DNA of 64,000 bases, taken from contig NC_089313.1 in the NCBI RefSeq assembly GCF_036669915.1, positions 12,790,292 through 12,854,291 of the forward strand. The letters run 5' to 3'. Position numbers and translations under genes: made by a program. Position 1 is the stretch's first letter. Every line of letters begins with the position of its first letter. Under the pieces are notes generated by a model. The model was not told the origin of the DNA, made no database searches, and saw only the letters and a program-made list of their open reading frames with translations. Origin of the DNA: Pocillopora verrucosa (lineage: Eukaryota; Cnidaria; Anthozoa; Scleractinia; Pocilloporidae). This document shows, one piece after another, positions 20,349 to 32,162 of this stretch.

Positions 20349-21679
20349 GTATCCCCAGCAAGCTGCTCGAAAGCCAGATCTGCAACATAATTGATACCCA
20401 TCTGAACAGCTGTGGCATAAAAAGCTGGAAACAGTGGGGGTTTAGCAAGGGACTATCGACTGAAGGAATGCTTACCTCTATGACTGAAGGATGGAAGACA
20501 GCAATTGACAATGGTCTGACAGTTGGAGCAGTCTTTATTGACTTCCAGAAAGCTTTTGACACTGTCCCCCATTATATTTTATCGCATAAACTACACGCCA
20601 TTGGAATATCAGGATCTCTTCATGAATGGCTAATGAGCTATCTTACTGATAGATGTCAATTTGCTGAAGTTAATAATTGCAGGTCGGTCACTGACTATGT
20701 GCGATATGGAGTCCCTCAAGGCTCGCTTCTTGGCCCCCGGCTCTACACCATATATGTTAATGATCTCCCTGACCACATCGACTCGGGAGATCTATACATG
20801 TATGCAGATGACACTACAGTTTACTGTATTGGACCAAATGTTGACCAGGTTATGTTGTCACTAAATAAATCATTGGAGCAAGTTCTCCTGTGGAGCATTA
20901 AGAATCAGCTAACCATCCACCCAATTAAAACTGAAGCAATGATACTAAGTAAAACCTCTTTTGTTGGGCCTATACCTCCCCTCCACTTTAACACTGGCCA
21001 TATCGACCTGGTTAATTACACCACTTGTCTTGGAGTTAAAATTGACAATAAGCTGACATGGTCTGTGCATATTGACTCAGTGAAGAAATCTTTTACGCAG
21101 AAGGTTGGAGCGTTGAAGAGAATGAGAATCCTTCCGAAGAAGGTTCTCGAGGAAATATACTTTAAAACAATTATCCCCAGTGTAACGTATGGAATTTCGG
21201 TATGGGGAAATTGTTCTCCTTCCGCACTGAACTCTCTAAACCATATTCATGCAAGAGCAGCTCGTATTGTGAATAACCTCGACTCAACGATGGCAGATGA
21301 CACATGTCTCATGAAATCCGACTGGCTGCCCATCTCTTACTTCTATAAAAAATCTGTACTGTTTCTCTTGCACAAAGTATATTCTGGAACAACGACCCAG
21401 TCGATATGTGAACTGTTTTCTAAAAGAGTTTCTTCTAGATCTTCTCGTGTTCCTAACCAATTTAATGTCATTAGATTTAGATCAGAGACCGGCAGGAACT
21501 CCCTACGATACAGAGGTCCTGTTATTTGGAATTTTGTAAATAGATTAGTTAAAGTACCTGAAAGTTTTTATTCTTTTAAACAAATTTTACGTAAACATGT
21601 TAAGACTATTGACAATTTTTCATTTGAGAAAGAAGCAACAGTAGTTGCCAACAGAAAGGACCATTTCATTTACTTTTAG
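20303..21679 (+). CDS. LINE ORF, 3' part: reverse transcriptase and C-terminus
   Basis: In the +1 frame after the A-run, coding resumes as 'NPADASNYRPISLLSIPSKL' and continues to the stop at 21679. The first ATG in this frame is at 20468. RT landmarks are 'FIDFQKAFDTVPH', 'GVPQGSLLGPRLYTIYVNDL' and the catalytic 'YADD'. The C-terminal thumb/connector region matches CR1/L2 proteins. Apart from the single frameshift it is free of stops, which suggests a young insertion or an assembly error. Confidence 0.88.
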   Translation, partial: GNPADASNYRPISLLSIPSKLLESQICNIIDTHLNSCGIKSWKQWGFSKGLSTEGMLTSMTEGWKTAIDNGLTVGAVFIDFQKAFDTVPHYILSHKLHAIGISGSLHEWLMSYLTDRCQFAEVNNCRSVTDYVRYGVPQGSLLGPRLYTIYVNDLPDHIDSGDLYMYADDTTVYCIGPNVDQVMLSLNKSLEQVLLWSIKNQLTIHPIKTEAMILSKTSFVGPIPPLHFNTGHIDLVNYTTCLGVKIDNKLTWSVHIDSVKKSFTQKVGALKRMRILPKKVLEEIYFKTIIPSVTYGISVWGNCSPSALNSLNHIHARAARIVNNLDSTMADDTCLMKSDWLPISYFYKKSVLFLLHKVYSGTTTQSICELFSKRVSSRSSRVPNQFNVIRFRSETGRNSLRYRGPVIWNFVNRLVKVPESFYSFKQILRKHVKTIDNFSFEKEATVVANRKDHFIYF

Positions 21680-22962
21680 ATTTATATGTTAGTCTTAGTG
21701 AACACCATTTTATTTGTATATAGTAGTTCTAAGTTATTATTGCAATTTTTATATATATGTAATTCTTAATATTTAGTATAGTAGGTCCACATCAGCCCTT
21801 TGGCTGCCTTTCACACAACCTACTTATCAAATAAAGAATGTATGTATGTATGTATGTAACCCTGATCTTCTATCAAGTATCTCATTTCTATTCTCGATAT
21901 TCAGTCTTTTAAGGAAGCAGCGACGCCTTCAACTTTAAGTGTTGCAAATTAACGCTAACCTGCAGGCTTTTCCGAAACATAGAGACTGTATATTACAACT
22001 GAAAAAAAATAGAAAAAAAAACATTCTGGAGTATCGATCCAGATCACTTAGAGGCGCGTAAGATTTTAACAGTAGCTAAAGTAATCATCATTATGCTAAC
22101 ATTTATCTTGGGAATCACGAAGGCTGTTGGAATCCACTGATGAAACTCTACCTCTATGTAGCAAGAGAGATGCACCATATAGATGATGTCAATCAACAGC
22201 AATTTGCTATATACTTGTTTCACCTTTGCTAATTAAAAGATATCTAGAATAAGTTACTATGCTGGATACAGTGTTGCTTCTGCACCTGGATCTGTAGCAT
22301 TAATTAACTGATGGCAGTGGAACCCTCTGTCTATCTAGCACTAACATTTTCTCAGAGAGAAAAGTTAATTGTTTTAATTGTGTTCTGCCAAAGGACAATA
22401 CATGATGGTGGTTAGGGTTAACCTCAGACACGGGGAAAGAAAATTAACATTGAAAATTAACATGATTTTGAGTGCAATTTGGTGTTTATAAGCAAAAGGG
22501 AATTTTTCAAAGACAACAAAATTGCACCAGCCCATAGAGCAAGTGCAATTGTAGCCTTTGAAAAATTTACTAGTACCTATATTTATTGCACAAGAAATCA
22601 TGTTGTTACTTATTAATAATTTATATGAAAAAAAACATCACAGAAAGTCATGACACACAAAATTTTGACAACGTAGACACTAATTGTAATTTACACTTTT
22701 GTTACAACTTGGCACATGTCTAAAAATGAAAAATGCACTTGTTTTCAGCCAATCAGATGTGCATTTTTTTCATGTATATTATTATAGGGGGAATTGCTTG
22801 TGAACTTTTCAACACTAATAATATACTTATTATCCATTCCCTGTAAATTCAGAGCTCTTTACAAGATGATGAATACCCATAATGTTTCTAATGGCCTTCT
22901 AGATTTCAAACTTGACATTTTCCTTACATCTGTTGTGGAATTAAAGTCAAGATTACCATTAA

Positions 22963-23148
22963 GCCATTGAACTCTCAGAACTGAGTTACATGTCACCTCT
23001 CCCCATAATATTGATACATTTTAAAGTAAACAGGTAATGAGGATACTCAAATTTATTAGGAAGTTGTTAGCATGAACACCAAATTCACATAACTAGTTTA
23101 CAAGCTAGGAAGGATAATTAACAATCAGATCTTTGGGAGTTAAATGGT
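22963..23148 (-). repeat. Short interspersed repeat, copy 2
   Basis: Its ends, TTAAGCCATTGAACTC and GGGAGTTAAATGGTTTA, form an imperfect terminal inverted repeat. The internal sequence matches copy 1 in reverse orientation. Confidence 0.5.
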
Positions 23149-23640
23149 TTATGAGAAGCATAAGTTGTGCTAATCAAATTATTTCTGGAGTCATTTGGAA
23201 TACCTGGTCTCCTTGGCAGCTTTTGTTTAGTCTCGTCACTCATGCTCTCTCTCTCTTTCTCATGGACTTACCAATTCCTGCAATGAAGATTTCTAATCAT
23301 CCTTTGGGAGACTATTGCAAAAGTCTCCATGAACAAACCAACTAGGTGGTGTTTTAAACGCACAAACTTTTAAACCTCTTAGAAGGTCTTTCCTGCATCT
23401 TGTAACCAATATACTGAGGTATTTATTTAGGGTATTTTCATTCATAAATATAGAAGAGCCTTAAAATTATTCTGCCCTCAAAATGTTTCTCACATAACTT
23501 TCAAGAGCGTTGAAAATAAGAGCTAAAAACAGCAAATCAATATTTTTGAAAAAAAAATTTACTTTGATGAAAAGTTGATGCATTCTTTCCTGAGCAATAC
23601 AGTATTAAGTTTGCAATATCACTTCAAATTTGTAATTTTC

Positions 23641-23819
23641 CTAACGGTCAACCATACAATTCTTATAATGTTAGTTCAGAGAATTTAATATTGGATCACC
23701 TAGATATCCCCAAATTGATACTTTTCTTTATTCTCGTCACTCATCTGGTTGATATTGTATTCAATTTGATACTGTAAGGAGAAATTCTGTCTTGGCCATT
23801 CATGGGAGTTAAAGGGTCA
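23641..23819 (+). repeat. Short interspersed repeat, copy 3
   Basis: It shares the block running from 'agagaattt' through 'ctcgtcactcatctg' to 'gggagttaaagggtcaa' with the copy at 46704-46916. Confidence 0.5.
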
Positions 23820-24984
23820 ATATTTATTTCTAAGTCGGGGGTCATACAGTCTTTGGTAGTACCAGTAGTTATACACACTGGAAAAGTAAGGAGTGTTTTG
23901 TTGTTATTTATTTATTTTTTTTTTGATATTTTAACATATTGGAATATAGATTAACAACAGAAACCTTGATACATTATTAAACATTATTAAAGGAGTGTAT
24001 AAGAGTATACAGATATTCCACAAAAAATAAATTATGACGAAACCTTTTTGATAGAGTTGCAAAGAAAAAGGCTCATCTTATATACTTCTTGTCAGTTCTC
24101 AGGACAACTACACTTACCAGTGTCTCTTAATTCCTTGTTTAATGATTTTCTGATTGACACGCAATGGAGAAGATATGAAATTCATATCAAGTTCTAATTA
24201 CTGGGTACTCCAAAGTTTTGCTCACAAAGATCTGAGCAATAGATAAAAATCAAACTTAGCTTAAAAAACTTCTATATTAATAAAATACCATTGCAGGCCT
24301 TGTAATGAGCAGGTCTGGGAGGTACTTGCTAAAAAGCTTGAATTTTTTTTCTTAACCCCCTGCCTGTGCTGTGCTTCACCCCACTAAAGATTTGCATATT
24401 CTTCACATTTCCACAAACACTACAGCCTTAGTCTCAGTTTAAGTACAGTTGTCCATAGTTGATAAATCTGTGGATTCTTCAGGGACACTACAACCATATA
24501 GCAAGCTAATTTTGGTAATTTTTTTATAACCCTGGTATTTTTAAAAAAACTTCTTTGTTGCTGGAAGAGAGTAGTTAAGGACCTTTCACTATCTTTCAAT
24601 AGAGCAAGGGATGTGTAAGAAATTGGCAGACTGTACCTCCTATTCCAGTAACCTGTCATGAAAGTTATTTACAAGGATACCCTCTACAATCAGGAAATAT
24701 TTAATGTCCTAACTTATCCCTTCCCTCACAAACTCCCCTCCCTCCCTCCCCCCACCCCCAAACACACATATTCAATTACATACACACTGCCACATACTTC
24801 AAACTCTTAAATGTTAAGTAGGTTTCCAGGTGTTTTATCTTATCATAATAAGAACTTGTTTTTTTCCCTTCTTTTTTTTTTTCCTAAGACCAAAACCTCC
24901 AGGGTTGCTAAAATTTTCAATCCTCCCTCCCCCCTATTTAATTACCCATCCCCCCCCATCCCTTTTATCATAATAAACAGTCCC

Positions 24985-25732
24985 TCATTTGTTTTCATCA
25001 TGTAGATCACTGGTCCCATTTTGATCTTGTAGTTTCTGCTGAAGTTGCATTTTTAAATTTTCACTGAATTGAAGAGCTTCACTTTGCAGTTCATCAATTT
25101 CTTTTTGAAGATCTTCATTAGTTTTAATCAACTGAGCAATTTGCAGGGTAAGTTTCATAAGCCCTGCCTGTCGCAGTACAGCAGCAGTACGACTAAAGCG
25201 GTCTGAACTTCCATTATAATGTTTCTTGACCTTTCCTTTGCTGTGATGGTGTCTATGGTAGTGGTGATTGTGGTTGTGGTTGTGATTCCCAGGACTGCCC
25301 TTTGACATCATATCACCGGATGTTGATGGAGAGGTGCTATAGTGCCCACTTCTTTGAGGGTGCTTTGACTCTCCAGCTGAGCAGCTGGCACTGCTAGAAA
25401 CATTACAAGACCTTGGGATACCAGTTGCTGTCGGTCTTGGGATTATTACATCACCCTAAGCGACAAAGGAAAATTTTCTAGGGAAAAATTTCTAAGGAAA
25501 AATTTCATCAGATTCTTCGAACCCTGAATCAGATTAATTCTGTAGTTTTTGGATTTTTTTTGTCTTACGAAAAACGTGTATCATTCAAACCAATGGTAAC
25601 ATGAGCATGGGATATACATCGGCTCTTACAATCGTGCCAACAGCTTGTCTGTAGAACCTCGATTAACATAATACTGCGTTTTCTTTGACCAACCTGAAAT
25701 TGACCTCTGTTGTCTTCAAAGTCCTCCGCCAT
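24985..25732 (-). CDS. CIPC: CIPC-like (CLOCK-interacting pacemaker) coiled-coil protein
   Basis: There are two exons. 25732-25694 starts at ATG and encodes MAEDFEDNRGQFQ, ending CAG|GTTGGT. 25455-24985 starts after CTTAG and runs to the stop, giving 169 residues in phase 0. A Ser-rich region is followed by a His-rich run (NHNHNHNHHYHRHHH). A predicted helix then reads 'DRFSRTAAVLRQAGLMKLTL' and 'IAQLIKTNEDLQKEIDELQS'. This aligns without gaps to the conserved C-terminal block of vertebrate CIPC (RF..T..VL...GLLEITL....ELIRQN...Q.ELD.L), the part tied to binding and repressing CLOCK. The Ser/Pro-rich vertebrate N-terminal region is much shorter here. Homology rests on about 50 residues; function is inference. 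Confidence 0.7.
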
Positions 25733-26693
25733 CTAACTCTCCGCTTATAATGAAATCATCCAACATCAAATTGTAACTTGAAAAGATTAGAAAAAAAAAT
25801 AAACAAATAAATAAACCAGGCAACAATGATATCATTGAAGAGTTCGGACGCGTTTAAACCAAGTCATAACAATATAGTTTAATAGCTACGTCCGATAGGT
25901 CAGATATTACAGTTTTATACTCATGCTTTCTGGAACATTTGAGAGTCTTGTTTGTCATATCTTGCGTTCTCTTCAAAGCAACATTTTTAACGGAAGTTCA
26001 ATAAGATGAGTTAAATCGAATGATGGAAAGACGATGACGGAAGTCTTCGAAGCATTTTCTCTTTTAAACCGAGAACTGAATTCAATGTCAAGCCTGGACG
26101 CAGCAACGCTCGATCGAATAAATTCTGTATCGTCAGGACTTTAAGAATATGATATTGAAAATCAACAAATAGTTTTTATAATGACTTAGGTGGGAGACTA
26201 GATCTGTTACTTCTACGTTTAATCTTGCAAAATTTGCACGACAACTTGTACGAAACAAAATTATCACAAACCTCTCAAAAAGCTTCCTTGTCGAAATTCA
26301 ACCGCCTGTAGCGATCATTTGGCCGATAAACGAGTGCATAGAGGTTGCAGTATTGTATATGGCATCAGTGATAATACTTTTTAACGGTGGTACGCTGTCG
26401 AGTATACTTTGTGGTGATTTTAAAGCTTTTGTAGGACGTTACGTAATTGCGTGCATAGAAGTCACATATGTCCAAACGTGATCACTTTACATGACAAACG
26501 TGACTGTGATGTCTGACTTGTATTCCCCTCACATTTCTATAATGTTTCTGATTTTGTCTTTCTTCTGGTACATTTAAATAATTTTAAAGTTATGTGCTCG
26601 TCGAAATCGATAATGAGCGCAAATAATGATTTAAACTTTGCTGTAGACGAAAGAAAAATTGACTTCACACGCTGGATTTGCCTCACGTGCTGT

Positions 26694-27519
26694 GACCTCT
26701 AAATTTTTAGCTACACGCGACTTTTTAGTGGCGACGTAGCAATCAGTGACAAAGTAGGCCCTTGAACGCGCTACGATTCGGTTTTGCAGCAACGCGACTT
26801 GTGTGTGAAAAATGGTCATATACTGCCCTCTCTACAGTCCGCTGTGTTTCAATACATATTTCTCGCCTCCTGCTTATTTCCACTTAACCAGATCGTCTGA
26901 AACAATGATTCACATTTTTCCCGTCTCCGAAACCTATGCGAGCGTATTCAATCCAAAAAATTTTAAGAAATGCGCATTTCAGAAAAGCCTAAAAGGTAAT
27001 TACAAATTTCCCGGCAAACATCTATCGCCATCTTAACTCTTATTTTGCTACCCTTTACCATTTCAGAAAAGCCCGAAAGGTAACTACAAATTTCCCACCA
27101 AACATCTATCGCTATCTTAACTCCTCTTTCGCTTACCTTTTGGGTTTACATCTTGTTATATCACAAACTCAGCTTAAACTCTAATTGTGAACAAGCTGAA
27201 GTTCTTGCGATGACTTTTCAGTGCTTGTATGCATACAAAGAGCTTTGCTTCGTTTGTCTGAAGCAACACACGAGGTAGTGGCACGTGTAGCGCGAAACAC
27301 ACGAGACATCCGCACGTGGGACATCAGCACGTGCGGCAAGTCAAAGAAATCGATCAAAAGGAAAAGTCTTTCACTCTGAATGGTCATTTTCTGGATTGTT
27401 TCCTCGGACAGTGAAGGAAAAAGAAGATTTTTTTCCCCGTCGTTTCTTTTTTTTTATTTTTAAGTGTGTTTTTTCAATCGCACTCTCATCACATCTGTGT
27501 TTGTGGAAGATATCACGTG
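26694..27519. promoter_or_regulatory. Cluster of five CACGTG E-boxes upstream of the CIPC-like gene
   Basis: CACGTG occurs at 26694, 27282, 27313, 27328 and 27514, that is 1.0-1.8 kb upstream of the CIPC-like start codon. Chance predicts about 0.2 in this length. Two more lie at 29727 and 29740. CACGTG is the binding site of CLOCK:BMAL1-type bHLH-PAS dimers. Assignment to this gene is inference. Confidence 0.45.
26976..27143. repeat. 84-bp tandem duplication
   Basis: Two diverged copies (26976-27059 and 27060-27143) both start ATTTCAGAAAAGCC and contain ACAAATTTCCC and CAAACATCTATCGC. They differ at about ten positions, so the duplication is not recent. Confidence 0.85.
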
Positions 27520-28604
27520 CACGTTTATTCTACAGCCGAGGATCCCTGGCACGAGTTCCGCTCTACTTCTAATATTTTTCTCCCGCGACTCATTGTTAGA
27601 TGCCTGATCGATTTGGAAAATGAAAATATTTACAGATTTTTTTAAAAACTTCACAGAAATTGAATCAGCATGTGAGCGTGTTCCGTTAATTTCGCAAGCT
27701 TAAATTTTATCCTTGTAAAAGTTTTCGTCATATCAGCCAAAAAACAATCTCGGACAAGTACCAATTGCAAAACAAACGCGACCACCGGTAACGACATGCT
27801 TTAAAACAAAACAATTTTTTTAGTTAAATGCAAAGATAAGCAAGTATGATCGGTGTTATGCAATTTATAGAAGAAAATATCCCAAGTAACAAGCCTCTCC
27901 CTGTATTGCGGAATATAGAATATGGGAAATAAAATAAACGTATTATCCTGGAAGGGAGGGGAGGGAGTGGGGCGCTCTCATACGAATTATACGAGAGCTA
28001 GAGGTCGAAATACAAAACTTTCGAAAAAAAGTGGTGTCTGGGGTGTCTGGCTAGATAGTGCTTCACATGTATGTTAGCTATAAGACGCTGAACAGGATCT
28101 AAATCTTGGGTAACATGAGATTATTATAGTTCCCCCTTCCCCTAGAACCTGGCAAGAATTGCCTAGACAATATCGAAAATCAACACTAGAGTAAAACAGC
28201 TTGAGAAAAACCAAACCAATGAAATGTGACGGTCACTCGATTGCAGTTTGCTTGCAGATTCACAGAGACCATAACAGGTACACGAAGGTCAACAGATACG
28301 GAAGCATGAAAGTCGCTGGTGCCAGGTCTTTACGATGAACCGCTTACTCAGTCTATACTTCTTCCTGGACAAGGCGCTGTAACTGTGCACGACATTTACC
28401 GCTGAAAAATAACCGTTGCAGTAAAAATCTTTTTAACTAAAATTATGAATGTTAAAAAAAAACGAACTGTCGTTGAGACTTCCGGCATTCGCCATTTGCC
28501 CAGACTTATTATAATCAAGGTTTGCATGGGACAGCTGTAAACAAGGATACGTAGCAAGTATCAACACTATATTTGAGAACTGGGTATTCGCTTCTTAGAA
28601 ATAG

Positions 28605-28802
28605 CAACCGTCACTTTTAACTGGCGTCTCTAATTTTAACTAGCGATCGCCACTTAAAACTGGCGTCGCCTATTTGAACTGGTGATCGCCACTTTGAACT
28701 GGCGTCGCCACTTGGAACTGGTGATCGCCACTTTTATACTGGCGACGGCAACTTTGAAGTACCGCCTCCTTAAACTGGCGATCGCCACTTACATAGCCAG
28801 TT
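28605..28802. repeat. Minisatellite of palindromic units around GGCGATCGCC
   Basis: About ten degenerate units of 18-20 bp follow AACTGGCGATCGCCACTT, with variants GGTGATCGCC and GGCGTCGCC. Intact GCGATCGC octamers are at 28643 and 28778. On the minus strand the array is open and reads as a repeating SGDHQFQVATPVQ-like peptide fused to a unique stretch (28891-28803, 'ENKLEDVIDQLLLETGYV'). Confidence 0.75.
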
Positions 28803-28891
28803 TCAAGTAGAAGTTGATCAATTACATCCTCCAATTTATTTTCAGCTCGCTCCTGACCCAGTGCTGCCGTTTCTCCCAGACAAAACATCAT

Positions 28892-31800
28892 GCATGTAAC
28901 ATATTAGCATCAAAATAATTCGTAGATGTTGTATTTATACAGTGGCTACCTTTTCATCTAATAAACTGCGCTCTTCGAATGATAAAGTTCGTTTAGTCTT
29001 GTAAGCCAGTCTGCAGAGGATGGTAGTACTCGACAAGATCTCGTGCGTACAAAGGCGATTCAGACATGTGAAATGTATGGCAAGAAAAGAAAAACTCGTG
29101 CGTGTATATGCCATATTCTGCGGCAAGTTTTGTAGAAGTTTTTGGCGGTGGAGCCACGAGAGGAATAGATTGCAATATTACCACTTCTATTTACTTTCAT
29201 TAAACGATCTTAACAACATCAGCACTAGACTTGAAAATTCGAGCACGGTTAATTACCGCCTGCACATTTTCGCCAAAGTAACTTTTTGTCGCTCCAAGCT
29301 TCTGGGTGGATAATCAATTAATTAAGAGGATAGTGAAACAATTCTCTCCATTCTGATGCTTAAACGCTGGCGAAAATGCATATAAAGAGTCTCAAGTTCG
29401 CCACAATCTCTTCTAGCTAGTCTACCAAAATCGTTTTTGCCGCTTTCCGAGCATGTGATCGCGAAATTTCAAATGTTATATAGAAAAACTGTACAAAATG
29501 ACCGTTTAATCGGTTAAACTTTTTCACTTATTCCCATGCTTACCTGCAGATCTCAAGGAGAGCTTGATTCGATTTGACGACGAATCACGCGACGAGAGCT
29601 ATGTTTGAATTTCCTAGCGGAGGAATTTTTTTATTTGATTTGTCTTTCTTCGGTGCTGATACCGGATGCAGGATCTGAAGAAACGTTTAATATCACACGA
29701 GACCTTCGCACGTTTAAGGTAGATCGCACGTGCTTACTGCACGTGCAAATGACATTAAGTCCAGGTGGTCAGTTACTAAAGCGAAACACGCCGAAAGAAG
29801 GTTAAAATTTAACTGAAAATGTAAAGAGCACGGCAGACAGTAGGATTCAGACACAATCTAAACCATATGTTTATTCATTCAATGTTTTCAAGATTCCAAA
29901 AAATGATTTTCTCAGTCTGCAAAAGAGGCGTTTTTTTTGGGCGTTTTCGACGCGACGAGTGGGGCAGCCCGAGGGGAGTGAGGTGAGCGTGTGTCTGAAT
30001 AATTAAACCACAAAGATTTTCAAATAATTAAATGAGGTGGGGGTATTGAGCATGATCCCGAATTCCCGCACTTAAGCCCTTTGTTACTCGAATCCTGCTC
30101 TTTTCAAACCTTCCCCACCCCCCCCCAAATAATTAAAAATGAATGGATGAATAAATGAAACAAAGTGACTGTAGGATTGACCCTTCCGATTACTTTCATC
30201 CCACCCCAAGTACATTTATAGTATTTTAAGTTGCCTGCAGTCTAATTAGTCTTTGGAGGCTTTGGAAGTGCAGACCTGTAGTGTTTGCATGGGCATGTAC
30301 GATACTCAAACATTAAATGTCCCCAGGAAAGAACGAAACTCTGGCTGTCTAAGGGAGCAGCTGACATAAATACCTGCCTTACATGATGGTTTGACCCGTG
30401 GAACAATCCCCTTAAGACTTGAAACATTTGAAGGAGCTTCAGCCGAATAAGCATCGAGTCAATAATTGGCGCGCTATCACATCCGATCCACTTTCTTGAC
30501 ATCTGGTCGAAACAAAATACTCTCAGTTTTCTGCTCGTCCGTCGATTACTGAACAATTTCAATTAAACAGCTATCGACCAGTCACATTGGCTTGGTCATT
30601 TCGCTTTCACCTGTAGAGTGTTTATGTAGGTCGTCACGATTTCCGCATCCCGGATTGCCGAAATACAAGTTAAAACTCTTGCATATCATGCCTAAATTCT
30701 GGCGAACATCCGCGGTGCTTTTTCCGAAGTAGGAAAATCCCGAATTCGTCTGGATATTTTGCGTTTTCCTGAATCCTACAAAGTATTTTGGTCAAATCCC
30801 GGATTCTTACAAAAGCAGATGGGGGTTGGGGGTGAGGGACCAGAGATAGGGGAAGAAACTTTTATTTTAAATCTTAAATATAGAGGTTCAGAAATATAAA
30901 TTTTGCCTCACACAAGGAAGGTTTGGGATAAAGGTGGGTAATTTCAGCCCTCCTCAGTTTTGAGTCCCTTCTTCCTCTGACTTCTCATCTTCTACCCAGA
31001 TGGCCCTAATTCCATGAGGAAAATTTGTAACTAATGTCATTATGCCTTCATCGTATTTTCAGAATTCAAATTAATTTTGATTTGGCGATCTAACAAAGTT
31101 AATAAGCAAGGAAACAATGAATAACGTATTATCTGGTATTTAAGTGGAGCGTTAATAATGTGGTTCATTTCCATTAATAATGTTTCATATTAGTTCCTAT
31201 ACAAATTTGTATGACAATGAAGTGTAAACACGTTCACTATTAACACCTTTTTAAGGTTTTTAAAACCAATTATGACCACTAATTACATCGAAAAGTATAG
31301 CTGGAGTAAAAGAAATTTGCGCTAAATTCAACAGATCCTCTCATCTCACTCAGTAGGACTCTACTCTTTGTTGACACGATCAAAAACAAAATAAAGTTTT
31401 CTCTCATTTTTTATATTTTTTTTTTCTGAATAATTTCTTCTCTTTCCCTATGAAGTTGAAGGAATTTATGGCCTCGGTTCCCCTTGGTGTTCAAAATTTT
31501 TTGCGTCCCCTTCCATAATGGAGACAAAGGAAAGCGCATTGTATTTTAGTCGTTAATTGCGCAAATAATATTTAGCAATAAATTATTTCTTTAAAACGGA
31601 ATTAATAATTTAAAACACAGTTTTCGTGCTCGACTCAGATCCGAGAAATTCTTCTAAGAAATTACATGTTGTTTCGATTCAAAGGAATACGAAATTAAAG
31701 CTTTATCATCGTTTATGAAGATCTCTAACTTTGGGAGTTCTCTTTATATACTTAAATATAGGAAAAAAAATGCAAACATTAGTGTCGTTGGAACCTGAAC

Positions 31801-32162
31801 TTGTACACGAAAATTGTATATAATCATATTAATTTCGTGTAACCATGCTTCTACTGCTCTGATGTTTCTTTGTGGTTTCTCAGAATTCCTCATTAAGTAT
31901 TAAAGAAGAACAGTTTATTTGAGACGGGATCTTATTTATGGATATCATTTTCTCTGAGGTCTTGTTAGATGAAAGAGATTCAAGCGAGAACCTTTAGTTT
32001 GTATCAGTTCTGTTTAAATTACCTCAGCCGGTCACCTTTCGGAAGAACGTGATTGAGGTTTTTGTAGTAGTTGATTAGTGTATTGCGTGGTCAGAGCAAA
32101 TCCCAGATTGTGAGAATTGTAAACAGTTGAGGGTTGCATCGCTTAAAAAAGGGTTGACAAGA
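28892..32162. other. Intergenic DNA 5' of the SOUL gene
   Basis: AT-rich with scattered C-rich tracts. Open frames at 28935-29184, 29605-29805 and 30242-30562 lack splice context or recognisable domains, and I do not call them genes. Confidence 0.5.

Larger units (their letters stand above)
18405..21858 (+). mobile_element. CR1/L2-type non-LTR retrotransposon, near complete, one frameshift
   Basis: The element encodes an apurinic-like endonuclease and reverse transcriptase, then a 3' UTR with AATAAA at 21830 and a terminal (TGTA)n run at 21839-21858, the microsatellite tail typical of CR1/L2 elements. There is no RNase H domain and no poly-A tail. The 5' boundary is not defined. The first in-frame ATG is at 18435. 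Confidence 0.9.
21859..24984. other. Intergenic DNA between the LINE and the CIPC-like gene
   Basis: AT-rich, with two copies of the AGGGTTAA-type interspersed repeat and C-rich tracts at 24723-24760 and 24920-24960. No coding exon is apparent. The part next to 24985 should contain the 3' UTR of the minus-strand gene. Confidence 0.5.
25733..28604. other. Non-coding region upstream of the CIPC-like gene
   Basis: Apart from the E-box cluster and an 84-bp tandem duplication, no coding or RNA gene is recognisable. Short open frames here lack protein-like composition. Confidence 0.5.

Noticed and set aside
28643..28785. GCGATCGC palindromes as a sign of cyanobacterial (HIP1) DNA
   Set aside because: Surrounding sequence is AT-rich animal DNA, and the octamer is confined to one local tandem array.
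28605..28802. CRISPR-like array
   Set aside because: Units are adjacent and degenerate with no unique spacers, and the genome is eukaryotic.
29605..29805. Short plus-strand ORF with a hydrophobic start, resembling a signal peptide
   Set aside because: Only 66 codons, no conserved motif and no splice signals. It could be chance.
30242..30562. Minus-strand ORF of 106 codons
   Set aside because: I saw no family motif, no splice context and no second copy, so I do not call a gene.
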